Source of the DNA: Curvibacter microcysteis
GTDB lineage: Bacteria; Pseudomonadota; Gammaproteobacteria; Burkholderiales; Burkholderiaceae_C
Assembly: GCF_028649455.1 (NCBI RefSeq)
Contig: NZ_JAQSIO010000005.1
Span: 222,028 to 286,027, forward strand
DNA length: 64,000 bases
Direction: 5' to 3'
A program made the position numbers and the translations under genes. The notes under the pieces are model-generated. The model searched no databases, was not told the DNA's origin, and saw only the letters and a program-made list of their open reading frames with translations. Within the stretch, counting starts at the first letter, position 1, and every line of letters starts with the position of its first letter. Below, one piece after another: positions 17,333-28,949 of the stretch.

Positions 17333-19521
17333 CTGCGCACCGTCCGACCCCTGCCAGCTGCGTGGTGCAGCTGGACGCCCCCAGCGCCCACTATGAGATG
17401 CCACAGGCCTGTGCCACTTGGCGTCGGGTGCTGCCCGTGCCCCCGCAGGGTGAGCTGCTGTCGGCGTGGTGTGCCGCCGGCCTGCCGCCGCTGTGCGCGA
17501 CGCGCCTGCTTCATGTGCTGCGCCAGGGGCGGGCAGCGGTCTGGCCGATTGAGCTGCCCAGCCCACAGGCCGATGGCAGGCTGGAAGGCTATCTGCTCAG
17601 CGTGAGCCCCCTGGCAGGGGAGGCCGACAGCCCGCAACACTGCAGCATCGTGACCCTGGTGCCCAACCACACGCCCTGGCCCACCGGGGGCCAACCCGGC
17701 CAGCCCGCCGCCAACGGCCTGCGCCTGAGCCTGGCCCTTGATGGTGAGCTGCGGCTGTCCCTGCTGGATCCCCAGTGGACCCAACTCACGGGCCATGCCA
17801 CCGAGGCCTGCCTGGGCCGCCCGCTGACCGACTTTGTCCACCCCCAGGCCCAAGCCGGACTCACCCGCCACCTGGGCCAAGCTGAGCAGCACCCCGAGGT
17901 GCCGCGCCAGCGCCTGCCGCTCTTGCACCAAAGCGGCAACCTGGTCTGGGTGGAGGTGGACTTTGAACAGCAAATCGCCCCCACCCCGGACGGGCGGGCG
18001 AACGGCTGGTGGGCCCTGTTGGAAGACGTGTCCGACAACGTGCGCACCTGGCACCTGGACCAGGTGCGGGAACAGGCCCTGGACCAATCCAACTGTGGGG
18101 TGGTGGTGACCGACGCCACACTGACCCACCAGCCCATCGTGTACGTGAACCCACGCTTCACCGAGATCACGGGCTACACCTTGGACGAAGTCCGGGGACG
18201 GCCTTGCAACTTCTTGCAGGGCGAGGACCGACAACAAGACAGCATTGCCCCGCTGCGCGAGGCCATCCAGCGGGGTGACCGGGCCACGGCCCTGCTGCGC
18301 AACTACCGAAAGTCGGGCGAGCTGTTCTGGAACGAACTGCACATCGCGCCCATCGTGGATGAGCGCTCGGGCATCCTGACCCACCATGTCGGCATCGTCA
18401 ACGACGTGACCGAGACCCGCCACCTGCTGGCTCAGGTCTCCAAGCAGGCGGAGCAGCTTCAGTCGCTGCACCACGACAACCCCAACGGCCTGATCGCTTT
18501 TGACGAGGCCGGCCAGGTCCACCTGGTCAACGAGGCCTTTGTCGGCCTGACGGGGCTGAAGGCCCAGGGCCTGGGCCGCGCGGCCTTCTGGAGCGCGCTG
18601 CAAGCCATGGCAGACCCGGGCCACGAGGACTTGCAACAAGGCCTGAGCCAAGGCCAGACCCTGCAGTGGCAAATCAAGCGCCCCAAGGAGCGGGTGGTGG
18701 AGGTGCGGGGCAGCCAGCTCAATGCGGCCGGCGCGCCCGATTTGCTGGTGTTCCGCGATGTCAGTGCCGAGGTGCAGCTCTACCGCATGCAGCGCCAGTT
18801 CCTGGCCACGGCCGCGCACGAGATGCGCGCGCCCATGGGCAGCATCCGGGGCTTCTCGGAACTGATGCTGACACGCCAGTTCCCCCCCGAGGTGCAACGC
18901 GACCTGCTGGAGCGCATCCACCGCCAGTCAGGCCGGCTGAGCGACCTGCTCAACGACTTGCTCAACCTGGCCCGCATCGAGTCCCAAGCCCCGGGCAGCC
19001 TGCCCTTGGAACCCGTCGAGCTGCAGCCCCTGCTGCACGAGGTGGTGCGCAGCTTTGAGCGCCCCGGGGCTGACTCGCGCCTGAGCCTGTCCTTGGCCCC
19101 TGCCGCCGTCTGGGTGCAGGCGCAGCGGGCCAAACTGGAGCAGGTGTTGGTCAACCTGGTGAGCAATGCGCTCAAATATTCGAGTGCCCGGGGCCTGCCG
19201 GTTCACATTGGCCTGCAGCCCGGCCACGACCCCCAACATTGGTCGGTGAACATCAGCGACCAAGGCGTGGGCATGAGCGCGCAGACGCTGGAGAGGCTGT
19301 TCACCAAGTTCTTCCGGGTCGACCCGAACGGGGACATCGAAGGCACGGGCCTGGGCCTGTGCATTGCCAAGGAGCTGACCGAACGCATGGGCGGCAGCAT
19401 CCAGGTCAGCAGCCAGTTGGGGCAGGGCTCGGTCTTCACCGTGAACCTGCTGCAGACGCCGTCCGGGACCGCTCGGCCCGACACGGCCACTGCGCCTGCC
19501 CGGGAGGCCCCCTGCCCTTGA
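17329..19521 (+). CDS. PAS/LOV-like sensor histidine kinase
   Basis: A soluble kinase of 730 residues. It has three PAS-type domains: about 135-235, a LOV-like one at about 250-365, and about 375-480. The LOV-like domain has GRPCNFLQG with Cys293 at the position of the flavin-adduct cysteine of blue-light receptors, plus IVYVNPRF and NYRKSGELFWN. The Arg after the Cys and the late Gln (here VGIVNDVTE) are replaced. HisKA follows with His497 (AHEMR), then HATPase_c with NLVSNALKYS, SDQGVGM and GTGLGL, all intact. Start: ATG 17329, with GGAG 8 bases upstream, overlaps the previous stop. The adjacent HTH-receiver protein is the obvious candidate partner. Confidence 0.9.
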   Translation: MTAHRPTPASCVVQLDAPSAHYEMPQACATWRRVLPVPPQGELLSAWCAAGLPPLCATRLLHVLRQGRAAVWPIELPSPQADGRLEGYLLSVSPLAGEADSPQHCSIVTLVPNHTPWPTGGQPGQPAANGLRLSLALDGELRLSLLDPQWTQLTGHATEACLGRPLTDFVHPQAQAGLTRHLGQAEQHPEVPRQRLPLLHQSGNLVWVEVDFEQQIAPTPDGRANGWWALLEDVSDNVRTWHLDQVREQALDQSNCGVVVTDATLTHQPIVYVNPRFTEITGYTLDEVRGRPCNFLQGEDRQQDSIAPLREAIQRGDRATALLRNYRKSGELFWNELHIAPIVDERSGILTHHVGIVNDVTETRHLLAQVSKQAEQLQSLHHDNPNGLIAFDEAGQVHLVNEAFVGLTGLKAQGLGRAAFWSALQAMADPGHEDLQQGLSQGQTLQWQIKRPKERVVEVRGSQLNAAGAPDLLVFRDVSAEVQLYRMQRQFLATAAHEMRAPMGSIRGFSELMLTRQFPPEVQRDLLERIHRQSGRLSDLLNDLLNLARIESQAPGSLPLEPVELQPLLHEVVRSFERPGADSRLSLSLAPAAVWVQAQRAKLEQVLVNLVSNALKYSSARGLPVHIGLQPGHDPQHWSVNISDQGVGMSAQTLERLFTKFFRVDPNGDIEGTGLGLCIAKELTERMGGSIQVSSQLGQGSVFTVNLLQTPSGTARPDTATAPAREAPCP

Positions 19522-19549
19522 GCCGCTGAAGCACTGAAATTGAGCGCCC

Positions 19550-22432
19550 ATGAAAGCCTACCTGTTCAATCAGCCCGGCGACGCCGTGTCTGAACCCATG
19601 CCCCAGCGCGTGCTGCGGGGCCTGGCCAGCAGCGGTGGCGCCGCCCTGGCCTATGCGCTGGCCTGCTGCCTGGGCAGCCAGTGGGGCCGCCTGCCCAATG
19701 TGGGCGACTACCCCAGCTTCTGGCCGGCCGCGGCCATCGCCCTGGTCACCGTGCTGTGGCGGGGTTCGTCGGCCCTGCCAGGCCTGCTGCTGGGTCGACT
19801 GCTGTTCGATGCCTTGCCCGAGCCCTTGGCGGGCCCCATGGCCCTGGGCCCGGGCTGGGCCAGCGCCTTGCAGGCGGTCTTGGCCGCCGGGCAAGCCGGC
19901 CTGGGCGCCTGGGCCATCCAGCGCTGGGTGCGCCACCCCATGAGCCTGGTGGAGCCGGGCCCCATCCTGCGCCTGCTGGCCCTGGCGGGCGCATCGTCCC
20001 TGCTGTGTGGCAGCTACAACCTGCTGATGAGCGAGCCCCCCAGCCTCAGCCCGGCCTGGGTCTGGCTCTGGTTGACGGCGGTCACGGGCGACTTGCTGGG
20101 GGTCTTGCTGCTGGTCCCGGTGCTCTTGCTCAGCCTGCCGGCCGACCCCTCGCAGCCGCCCCGGGGCGCGCGGGTCGCCTGGCTGTGGCTGGCCACCACC
20201 GGCGGTTACCTGATGAGCTGGGCCGCCAGTGCCTGGGTGATCTCGCTGGAGCACCAGCAAGTCACCCTGCGCTGGGAGGCCCTGCAAACGCAATACAGCC
20301 AGGCCTTGCAAGCCGAGCTGTCGCGCCACGAGCAGGTGCTGGTCAGCTTGGCCAGCGTGTTGGGCCAGACCCGACAGATTGACCCACAGAGCTTTGCCAA
20401 AGCCGCACAGCCCTTGCTGAGCTTGGCCGAGGGCTTGTACGCCCTGTCCTGGAGCCCCGTGGTGCCCCGGGCCCAGCGCGCCTCGTTTGAAGCCGAGCAA
20501 AAGCGCGGCGATGGTCGCGCCCAGCCCATCACCGAGCGGGGCGAACACGGCCTGGTGACGGCGGCCTCGCGCGACATCCATGTGCCCGTGCAGGCCACCG
20601 AGCCCCTGTCCCGCGAGGGGGGCGCGCTGGGCTTTGACCTGTATTCCGACCCCCTGCGCCAAGCGGCCATCCACCAAGCGGTGCTCAGCCGCCAATTGGC
20701 GGCGACACAGCGCATCCGGTTGGTGCAAGACGGTAGCAGCGCCCTGGGCATGATGGTGGTCATGCCAGTCGCCTGGGCGCCCCCCAGGCCCCTGGTCGCC
20801 CCTGGGTCGCAGCTGTCCCAGCTTCGGGGCTTGGCCAGCGCCGTGGTGCACATGGACTGGCTGGCCGCCCATGTGGCCCTGGCCACGACACGCGCTGCAG
20901 CCCCCGAATCCAGCCGCACGAAGCTGGAGTCCCCCCATGTGATCGACCCGCAAACCGTGGCCTTCCGCTTGCTGGACGCCGACGCCCCCGAGCATGAGCA
21001 AACCCTGTGGTCGCACAACTGGCTCCGCACGGCCGCGCAGCCGCCCTCCGAGCCGGGAGACTGGCCGCTGCTGGGCCAAAGAAACCTGCCGCCGCCGCAC
21101 AGCACGGAACTGTTGTTTGCCGGTCGCCACTACCGTTTGGAATCCCAGCCCCTGCCCGACTTCTGGTCGGGCAACTCCAGCCTGTGGCCCTACCTGGTGT
21201 TCACCGCAGGCTTGTGGATGGCGGTGGGGATCAGCCTGATCCTGCTGCTGTTCACCGGCTACCAGCAGTCCCTGGCGCAAGAGGTGGAGGAGCGCACCGT
21301 GGACCTGCTGCAGGTGCAGTACTCGCTGCAAGACGCCATGGGTTATGTGGCCTCCAAGTCGGACCAGTTGGGCTTTGTGCTGGAACAAACCCCGGTAGGA
21401 TTTTTGGGCTTCGACGAAACGGGACGCCAGCTGCTGGGCAACCAGGCCATGGCGCGCATGCTGGACATCGGCTCGCTGGAGGAGACGCCCAACATCAGCG
21501 TCTTCATCAGCCTGCTGGTGCAGCGCCTGCCCGGCATCAGCCTGCACCGTTTGTTTGCCCTGGGCCAGCCGGAGCCGAGCCATGACGCACCGCAGCGTCA
21601 GCTCAACCGGGTGCGGCTGGTCAACCCCAACGGCCAGATCAAGCACATCACCCTGGTGGCCATGACCTTCCCGGTGGGGCCGGTCCGGCACCTGTTCACG
21701 GTGGTGGACCTGAGCTCGGACGTGGCACTGGAAAGCTCCAAGTCCGAGTTTCTGTCCCTGGTCGCGCACGAAATCCGCACCCCCTTGACCAGCGTCCTGG
21801 GCTACGCCGAGCTGCTGCGCATGCATGCCGAGCAGCCGGTGCCACAGCGCCAGGAGTTGGCCGGCGCCATCAGCGCGCACGCGCGGCAAATCCAGGGCCT
21901 GCTGAGCAAAATGCTCAACCTGTCCGAGCTGGAGGTCGGGGGGGTCGACGCCCTCAAGCCCCAGCTGCAGGACCTGCACAGCTGGTGCCCCAAGGTGCTG
22001 CGCCAGTACACGCCGCCCCCGGGCCGGGACAAGCCCGAACTGCTGCTGGGCGACGACGCCCTGCACGCCATGATCGACCCGCGCAAGCTGGAGCGCGCCC
22101 TGCACGAGCTGCTGAGCAATGCCTATGCCTTCTCGGCACCAGGCCAGGCCGTGCAGGTGCAGCTGCAACGCCGCCGCGCGCCCGACGGCCGCCCCCGGCT
22201 GAGCCTGGCCGTGCTGGACCAGGGCCAGGGGATGGACGAGGCCCAGCTCGCGCAGGCCTGCGACAAGTTCTACCGGGTCGACAAATCGGGCGAAAAGCCC
22301 GGCTGCGGCCTGGGCCTGCCCTTGGTCAAACTGATCACCGAACTGCACCACGGGCAGCTGCAGCTGAGCCCTGGCCCAGGCGGCCAAGGCCTGGTCGCAG
22401 CGATGGTGCTGCCCTTGTCCGGACCGGCCTGA
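19550..22432 (+). CDS. MASE1-CHASE-PAS sensor histidine kinase
   Basis: A 960-residue membrane kinase. The first 240 residues are a multi-helix MASE1-type region (YPSFWPAAAIALVTVLWRG is characteristic). Residues about 245-440 form a CHASE-like extracytoplasmic domain (LYALSWSPVVPRAQRASFEAE), closed by a membrane helix near 550-565. A PAS segment (about 605-720) leads to HisKA with His740 (VAHEIRTPLT). The ATPase domain contains LLSNAYAFS, LDQGQGMDEAQL and CGLGLPLVK. It is the last gene on the rightward strand of the island, 28 bases after the LOV-like kinase, and converges with a GGDEF-EAL gene. No dedicated regulator follows it. The ligand is unknown. Confidence 0.88.
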   Translation: MKAYLFNQPGDAVSEPMPQRVLRGLASSGGAALAYALACCLGSQWGRLPNVGDYPSFWPAAAIALVTVLWRGSSALPGLLLGRLLFDALPEPLAGPMALGPGWASALQAVLAAGQAGLGAWAIQRWVRHPMSLVEPGPILRLLALAGASSLLCGSYNLLMSEPPSLSPAWVWLWLTAVTGDLLGVLLLVPVLLLSLPADPSQPPRGARVAWLWLATTGGYLMSWAASAWVISLEHQQVTLRWEALQTQYSQALQAELSRHEQVLVSLASVLGQTRQIDPQSFAKAAQPLLSLAEGLYALSWSPVVPRAQRASFEAEQKRGDGRAQPITERGEHGLVTAASRDIHVPVQATEPLSREGGALGFDLYSDPLRQAAIHQAVLSRQLAATQRIRLVQDGSSALGMMVVMPVAWAPPRPLVAPGSQLSQLRGLASAVVHMDWLAAHVALATTRAAAPESSRTKLESPHVIDPQTVAFRLLDADAPEHEQTLWSHNWLRTAAQPPSEPGDWPLLGQRNLPPPHSTELLFAGRHYRLESQPLPDFWSGNSSLWPYLVFTAGLWMAVGISLILLLFTGYQQSLAQEVEERTVDLLQVQYSLQDAMGYVASKSDQLGFVLEQTPVGFLGFDETGRQLLGNQAMARMLDIGSLEETPNISVFISLLVQRLPGISLHRLFALGQPEPSHDAPQRQLNRVRLVNPNGQIKHITLVAMTFPVGPVRHLFTVVDLSSDVALESSKSEFLSLVAHEIRTPLTSVLGYAELLRMHAEQPVPQRQELAGAISAHARQIQGLLSKMLNLSELEVGGVDALKPQLQDLHSWCPKVLRQYTPPPGRDKPELLLGDDALHAMIDPRKLERALHELLSNAYAFSAPGQAVQVQLQRRRAPDGRPRLSLAVLDQGQGMDEAQLAQACDKFYRVDKSGEKPGCGLGLPLVKLITELHHGQLQLSPGPGGQGLVAAMVLPLSGPA

Positions 22433-22449
22433 CGCAGGCCGGCCGGGCT

Positions 22450-23949
22450 TCAGCGCTTGGGCAGCTCGACCAGCTCAGCCACCACCGTGGCGTTGAACAG
22501 CGAATCGCTGAAGCCTGGGCCGCTGGTTTCGCTGGGGGCGGCGAGGGCCAGGCGCTCCATTTCAGCCGCCGGGATCGGGCGGGAGAACAAAAAGCCCTGC
22601 AACTCATCGCAGCCCATGCGCATCAGCAGCTGGCTTTGCTGCTCGGTCTCCACGCCTTCGGCCACCACCTTGAAGTTGAGGGCCTTGGCCAGGCCGATGA
22701 TGGAGGCCGCAATCGAGCGCGCGTCCTCGCTGTCGGCCAGGTCGGACACAAAGGCCCGGTCCACCTTCAGCTCGGAGGCGGGCAGGCGGCGCAAGGTGGC
22801 CAGGCTGGAATAACCCGTGCCAAAGTCGTCGATGGACACATGCAAACCCATGGCGCGCATGCGCTCGAAGGTTTGCTGCGTGCCCTTGGTGTCTTCCATG
22901 GCCACGGATTCGGTGATTTCGCAGGTGAAGCGCCCGGGCTGCAGGTGGTGCCGGCTCAACGCCGACTCGATGCGCTCGACCAGGTCTTCCTGGCGCATCT
23001 GGTAGCCCGAAATATTGACCGCCACGCGCATGCGCAGGCCCAGCTCGCGCCAGTGGCCGGCCACCCGGCAGGCCTCGTCGATGACCCAGTTGCCAATCGC
23101 GCTGATCAGGCCGTTGCGCTCGGCCAGCGGGATGAAGATGGCCGGGCTGACATGGCCCCGCTCGGGGTGGTGCCAGCGCAGCAGGGCTTCGGCGGCGGTG
23201 ATGTGCAGGGTTTTGGCGTCGACCTTGGGCTGGAAGTACAACTCCAACTGCCCCTTGTCGATGGCTTGACGCAGGTCCGCCACCAGCAGGGTTTGCTCGC
23301 GCAGGTCGGCGCTCATTTGGGGGTCGTACAGGCAGAAATCGCCACCGCCCTGGCGGCTGACCTGGCGTGCCGCGATGGAGGCATTGACCAGCAGGCGCGA
23401 GCGCGCCCCGTGCTCGGGGTAGACCGCCACCCCCATGGAGCAGGTCAGGACCGTGCTGCCATGCTCATGCGCCAGGGGCACGGCCAATTTCTGCAGCAGT
23501 TGCCGGGCCGCATCCAGGCCCACGCTGCTGTTGCCCGAGAGCAAAACCACGAACTCGCCGTCGTTGACACAGCCCAGGTCACTGCCGTCGGGCAGCCAGG
23601 ACTCCAGCCGCTGGCCCGTGAGCTGGAGCAGGCGGTCACCAAAGGCCTGGCCGAAGGCCTGGTTCTGGGAATGGAACTCGTCGATGTTGAGGAACAGGGC
23701 GCAAAAAGCGCTGCCCTCGCCATCCGCCCGCTCGATCCAGTGCCGCAAAGCGGTCTCGATGCCGTTGCGGCTCAAGAGGCCGGTGTTGGCGTCGTACAGC
23801 GACAAGGCGTCTTTTTCTTCCGACACCGTCACCAGCTTGGCCTTGATGCGCCGAGAAACCCAGCGCTCACGCAGCAGCAGCCCCAAAGCGATGAAGGTAC
23901 AGAGCAGACTGAAAGCCAGGATTTCTAATGAAATTTGAAAATCTGCCAT
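22450..23949 (-). CDS. membrane GGDEF-EAL protein with degenerate GGDEF site
   Basis: A 499-residue protein for cyclic di-GMP turnover. One N-terminal membrane helix (about 9-27) is followed by a short coil. A GGDEF domain (about 45-215) has the active-site loop changed to NDGEF, so cyclase activity is unlikely. The EAL domain (about 225-475) keeps EALLRW, the NISGYQ region, CEITES, DDFGTGYSS and EGVET, so phosphodiesterase activity is expected. The GGDEF part may instead bind GTP to regulate the EAL part. It converges with the chemosensory island 17 bases away. No ribosome-binding site is evident before ATG 23949. Confidence 0.9.
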   Translation of the reverse strand: MADFQISLEILAFSLLCTFIALGLLLRERWVSRRIKAKLVTVSEEKDALSLYDANTGLLSRNGIETALRHWIERADGEGSAFCALFLNIDEFHSQNQAFGQAFGDRLLQLTGQRLESWLPDGSDLGCVNDGEFVVLLSGNSSVGLDAARQLLQKLAVPLAHEHGSTVLTCSMGVAVYPEHGARSRLLVNASIAARQVSRQGGGDFCLYDPQMSADLREQTLLVADLRQAIDKGQLELYFQPKVDAKTLHITAAEALLRWHHPERGHVSPAIFIPLAERNGLISAIGNWVIDEACRVAGHWRELGLRMRVAVNISGYQMRQEDLVERIESALSRHHLQPGRFTCEITESVAMEDTKGTQQTFERMRAMGLHVSIDDFGTGYSSLATLRRLPASELKVDRAFVSDLADSEDARSIAASIIGLAKALNFKVVAEGVETEQQSQLLMRMGCDELQGFLFSRPIPAAEMERLALAAPSETSGPGFSDSLFNATVVAELVELPKR

Positions 23950-24008
23950 ACGGCTGATGATGTTTCAAAATCAAGAGGAGCCCCCCTGCGCTGCGTTAAA
24001 AAAATCAC

Positions 24009-24029
24009 AAAAACTGCCGTTCTGCGGCA
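24009..24029 (-). terminator. candidate intrinsic terminator of the efflux operon
   Basis: Read on the minus strand, TGCCG-CAGAA-CGGCA forms a 5-bp stem followed by G and five T, 38 bases beyond the permease stop. The stem is short, so efficiency is uncertain. Confidence 0.45.
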
Positions 24030-24066
24030 AATTTGACACGCTGCCCCCCGGGCCTGCGCTCCATCC

Positions 24067-26048
<1,982 letters not shown>

Positions 26049-26052
<4 letters not shown>

Positions 26053-27428
26053 GGCGAGCCAGCTTTTTTCTGGTCCACCACCACGCGCATGCCCTCGCGC
26101 AGCTCGCCCTGGGTGATTTCGGTGAAGTGCCCGTCGCTGAGCCCCGGCGTCACCGCCACCGCCACCGGGGTGTGGGGCGCGTCGGGCTGGATCACCCACA
26201 CCTGGCGCGCCAGCGCCGTGCTGGCCCCGGAGGCGGCCGACTGGCGCGTGCGGCTGCTGGGCAGGCGAGGCAGCAGGCTGGGGCCAGCCGATTTGGCCGC
26301 CACCGCGGCCGTGCTGTCGCTGGGTTCAAAGCGCAGCGCGGTGTTGGGCACGCGCAGCACCTGATGCAACTGGCGCGCGATGATGCTGGCGGTGGCCGTC
26401 ATGCCCGGGCGCAGGCTGAGGTCGGCGTTGTCCACGTCCAGGTAGGTCAGGTAGGTGACCACGTTGTCGGTCAGCGTGGGGCCCTGGCCGACCCGGGTGA
26501 TGCGCGCCGGGAAGGCCCGCCCCAAATAGGCGCTCACGGTGAAGGTGGCCGATTGCCCCAGGCGCACCGAGCCCACATCGGCCTCGTCCACATAAACCCA
26601 CAGGCGCAGGTGGCGCAGGTCTTCGCCCAAGGTCAGCAAAGTGACCGCCTGCAGCGAGGCGGCCACCGCGTTGCCGGGCTCCACCGTGCGGCTCAACACC
26701 ACGCCGTCGGTGGGCGCCAGGATGGAGGCCTTGGCCAGGTTGATGCGGTCGGTGGACAGCGCGGCCGTGGCGTCCTGCACGCCGGCGCGGGCGCTGCCTT
26801 CGTCGGCCAGGGCGCGCGCCAGGGTGGCGCGGCCCGCGTCCAGCTCGGCGCGGGAAGGCACCTCGCCGCCCGAGGACACGGCCACCGCCTCCAGCCGCGC
26901 CAAGGCGGCCTGCGCTTCTTGCACGGTGGCCGCCATCTGCGCCACCTTGCCCTGGCTGGCGGCCAGCGTGGCCTGGGAGCGCAGCACCTGGTCGCGCAGC
27001 TTGGCCGGGTCCAGCTCGATCATCACCTGGCCTCGGCGCACCACGTCATTGACATCCACCAGCACCCGCCGCACCGCACCCGACAACTCGCTGCCCACGT
27101 TGACCGAACGGGTGGGCTGCAAGGTGCCGTTGGCCACCACGGTCAAGGTCAGGTCGCCCCGGGTCACGGCCTCGGTGCTGTACACCGGCGTGGCGGCGCG
27201 CACCTGGCCTTGCCGCCAGGCGTAGGCGCCACCGACCGCCGCCAGCAGGGCCAGCACGCCCAGCCACAGGCCCCAGCGCCGCCACCAAGGCCGTTGGGCC
27301 TCGGGGCCCAGCAGGCGCGCAGTGTCGTCGCCGGTGGGGGTCGCGCTGGGCGAGGAGGACTCGGCCACGGGTGGGGTGGCGGGCCTGGTGAGCCCGCCCG
27401 TCCCCGTTGGTTCGGTGCGCGGGCTCAT
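26049..27428 (-). CDS. MacA-type periplasmic adaptor (membrane fusion protein)
   Basis: A 459-residue adaptor linking the inner-membrane pump to the outer-membrane channel. After a Pro/Thr/Ser-rich cytoplasmic N-terminus of about 50 residues there is one membrane helix (LWLGVLALLAAVGGAYAW). A lipoyl-type hairpin domain begins at GTLQPTRSVNVGSELSG, then a coiled-coil hairpin (about 165-245) and beta-barrel segments, ending in a C-terminal domain with TPVAVAVTPGLSDGHFTEI. I chose ATG 27428 because it overlaps the channel gene stop (ATGA), and the upstream frame is antisense-like. The order channel-adaptor-ATPase-permease is a complete tripartite system. Confidence 0.92.
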
Positions 27429-28906
27429 GGCCTGGGCCCGGCGGCCACGGTGGGGGGGGCGGGGGGCGACTGCGCCTCCCAGCCCCCGCCCAAGGCCTTG
27501 TACAGGCGCACATGGTCGCCTTGCCAATCGGACTGGGCGCTGACCAAGGCGTCCTGGGTGCTCAAAGCGCTGCGCTGGGTTTCCAGCACCACCTGGAAAT
27601 CCACCAAGCCGCTGGCAAAGCGCTGCTGCGCCAGGCGCGCCGCATGGGAGGCGGTCTGCTCGGCCCCGCGCAGGCGAAACACGCGCTCGCGGTTGCCCTG
27701 CAGGGTCACCAGGCCCCCCTCGACTTCGGCCAGGGCGGTCAGCAGCACGCCATCGTATTGCGCCACGGCCTGGCCCATCAGCGCCTGTTGGGCCCGAAGT
27801 TGGGCGCGCGCCGCGCCCCCATCGAGCAAGGGGGCGCTGACACTGGCCAGCAAGCCATACACGCCAGCCGCTGCGCCCAGCCCCGGTCCCCAACCCAAGG
27901 CGCTGAGGCCCAGGCTGCCACTGAGCTGCAGGTCCGGGTAGCGCGCGGCGTCGGCCTGGGCCACGCGTTGGTAGGCGGCGTCCACCCGCCACTCGGCTGC
28001 GCGCACGTCGGCGCGCTGGCGCAGCGTCTCGGCGGGAAAGGCCCACACGCCCTCTTCCGGCATGGCGAGGGCGGGGCCGGGACTGGCCAGGCGCGCCGTC
28101 AGATCGGCAGGGGGGCGGTGGGTCAGCACCGCCAGGCTGTGCGCCATCACCTGCGCGGCCGTGGCCAGCGCGGGCAGCAAGGCCTGGGTCTGGCGCCAGG
28201 CGGTCTCGGCCTGGGCCACCTCCAGCACCGTCAGCAAGCCGGCCTGTTGGCGCCAGCGGGCGATTTGGGCGGTTTTTTGCTGGCTCAGGGCATTCGCCTC
28301 GGCCACCGCCAGGCGCGCCTGGAAGGCGCGCAGCTGCAGGTAGTCCAGCGCCACCTCGGCGGCCAGCGTCACTTGCACCGCCCCCAGATCGGCCTGGCTG
28401 GCCTGGGCGTCGGCCTGGCTGGCGGCCACGGCAGCGCGCAGGCGGTGGAACAAATCGGTCTCCCAGCTGGCGTCCAGGCCGGCATTGAATTGGCTCGCCT
28501 GCGCGCTGCTGTCGGTGCCGCTGCGCTGTCGGCTGCGCTGGGCCGAGGCCACGGCCTGCACGCTGGGGCGCAAGCCCGCGGCAGCCAGGTCAGACAGCGC
28601 ACGCGCCTGGGCCCAGACCTGCTGCGCCGTCTGCACACGGGTGTTGCGCGCCAAGGTCTCTTCCACCAGTTGCACCAGCAAGGGGTCCTGGAAGCGCGTC
28701 CACCACGCCACCAGCGACGTGGTGGACTGCAGGCGCCGGGCGCCCGGGGCCGACCAGTCGGCCGGAACCGACAGCGCGCCGAGCACAGGCTTCGGGGGCG
28801 TGGGGGCGGCACAGCCCGCCGACACCAGCACCGCTGCCAGCCAGCCCAGGGCGGCCCAGGGCCTGGCTGGGCACGGGGCTGCGCGGGCGCGCTGGGGGCA
28901 AGGCAT
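27425..28906 (-). CDS. NodT-family outer-membrane efflux lipoprotein
   Basis: A 493-residue TolC-like channel. The N-terminus has a lipoprotein signal with lipobox LVSAGC. Two outer-membrane efflux repeats follow (about 65-270 and 280-480) with the usual alternation of long amphipathic helices, for example LVQLVEETLARNTRVQTA and RADVRAAEWRVDAAYQRV. Start: ATG 28906 gives a good signal peptide, although the upstream frame is also open. It is the first gene of the efflux operon and overlaps the adaptor by ATGA. The last 20 residues are Pro/Ala-rich. Confidence 0.92.
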   Translation of the reverse strand: MPCPQRARAAPCPARPWAALGWLAAVLVSAGCAAPTPPKPVLGALSVPADWSAPGARRLQSTTSLVAWWTRFQDPLLVQLVEETLARNTRVQTAQQVWAQARALSDLAAAGLRPSVQAVASAQRSRQRSGTDSSAQASQFNAGLDASWETDLFHRLRAAVAASQADAQASQADLGAVQVTLAAEVALDYLQLRAFQARLAVAEANALSQQKTAQIARWRQQAGLLTVLEVAQAETAWRQTQALLPALATAAQVMAHSLAVLTHRPPADLTARLASPGPALAMPEEGVWAFPAETLRQRADVRAAEWRVDAAYQRVAQADAARYPDLQLSGSLGLSALGWGPGLGAAAGVYGLLASVSAPLLDGGAARAQLRAQQALMGQAVAQYDGVLLTALAEVEGGLVTLQGNRERVFRLRGAEQTASHAARLAQQRFASGLVDFQVVLETQRSALSTQDALVSAQSDWQGDHVRLYKALGGGWEAQSPPAPPTVAAGPRP

Positions 28907-28949
28907 GGGTCCGCGCGTGCTCAGGGCCCGGGGGGCTGCACCGCCCACC

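Noticed and set aside
19436..22387. Minus-strand open frame of 983 codons opposite the MASE1-CHASE kinase
   Set aside because: Antisense artefact of GC-rich coding sequence. The plus-strand kinase has all catalytic motifs.
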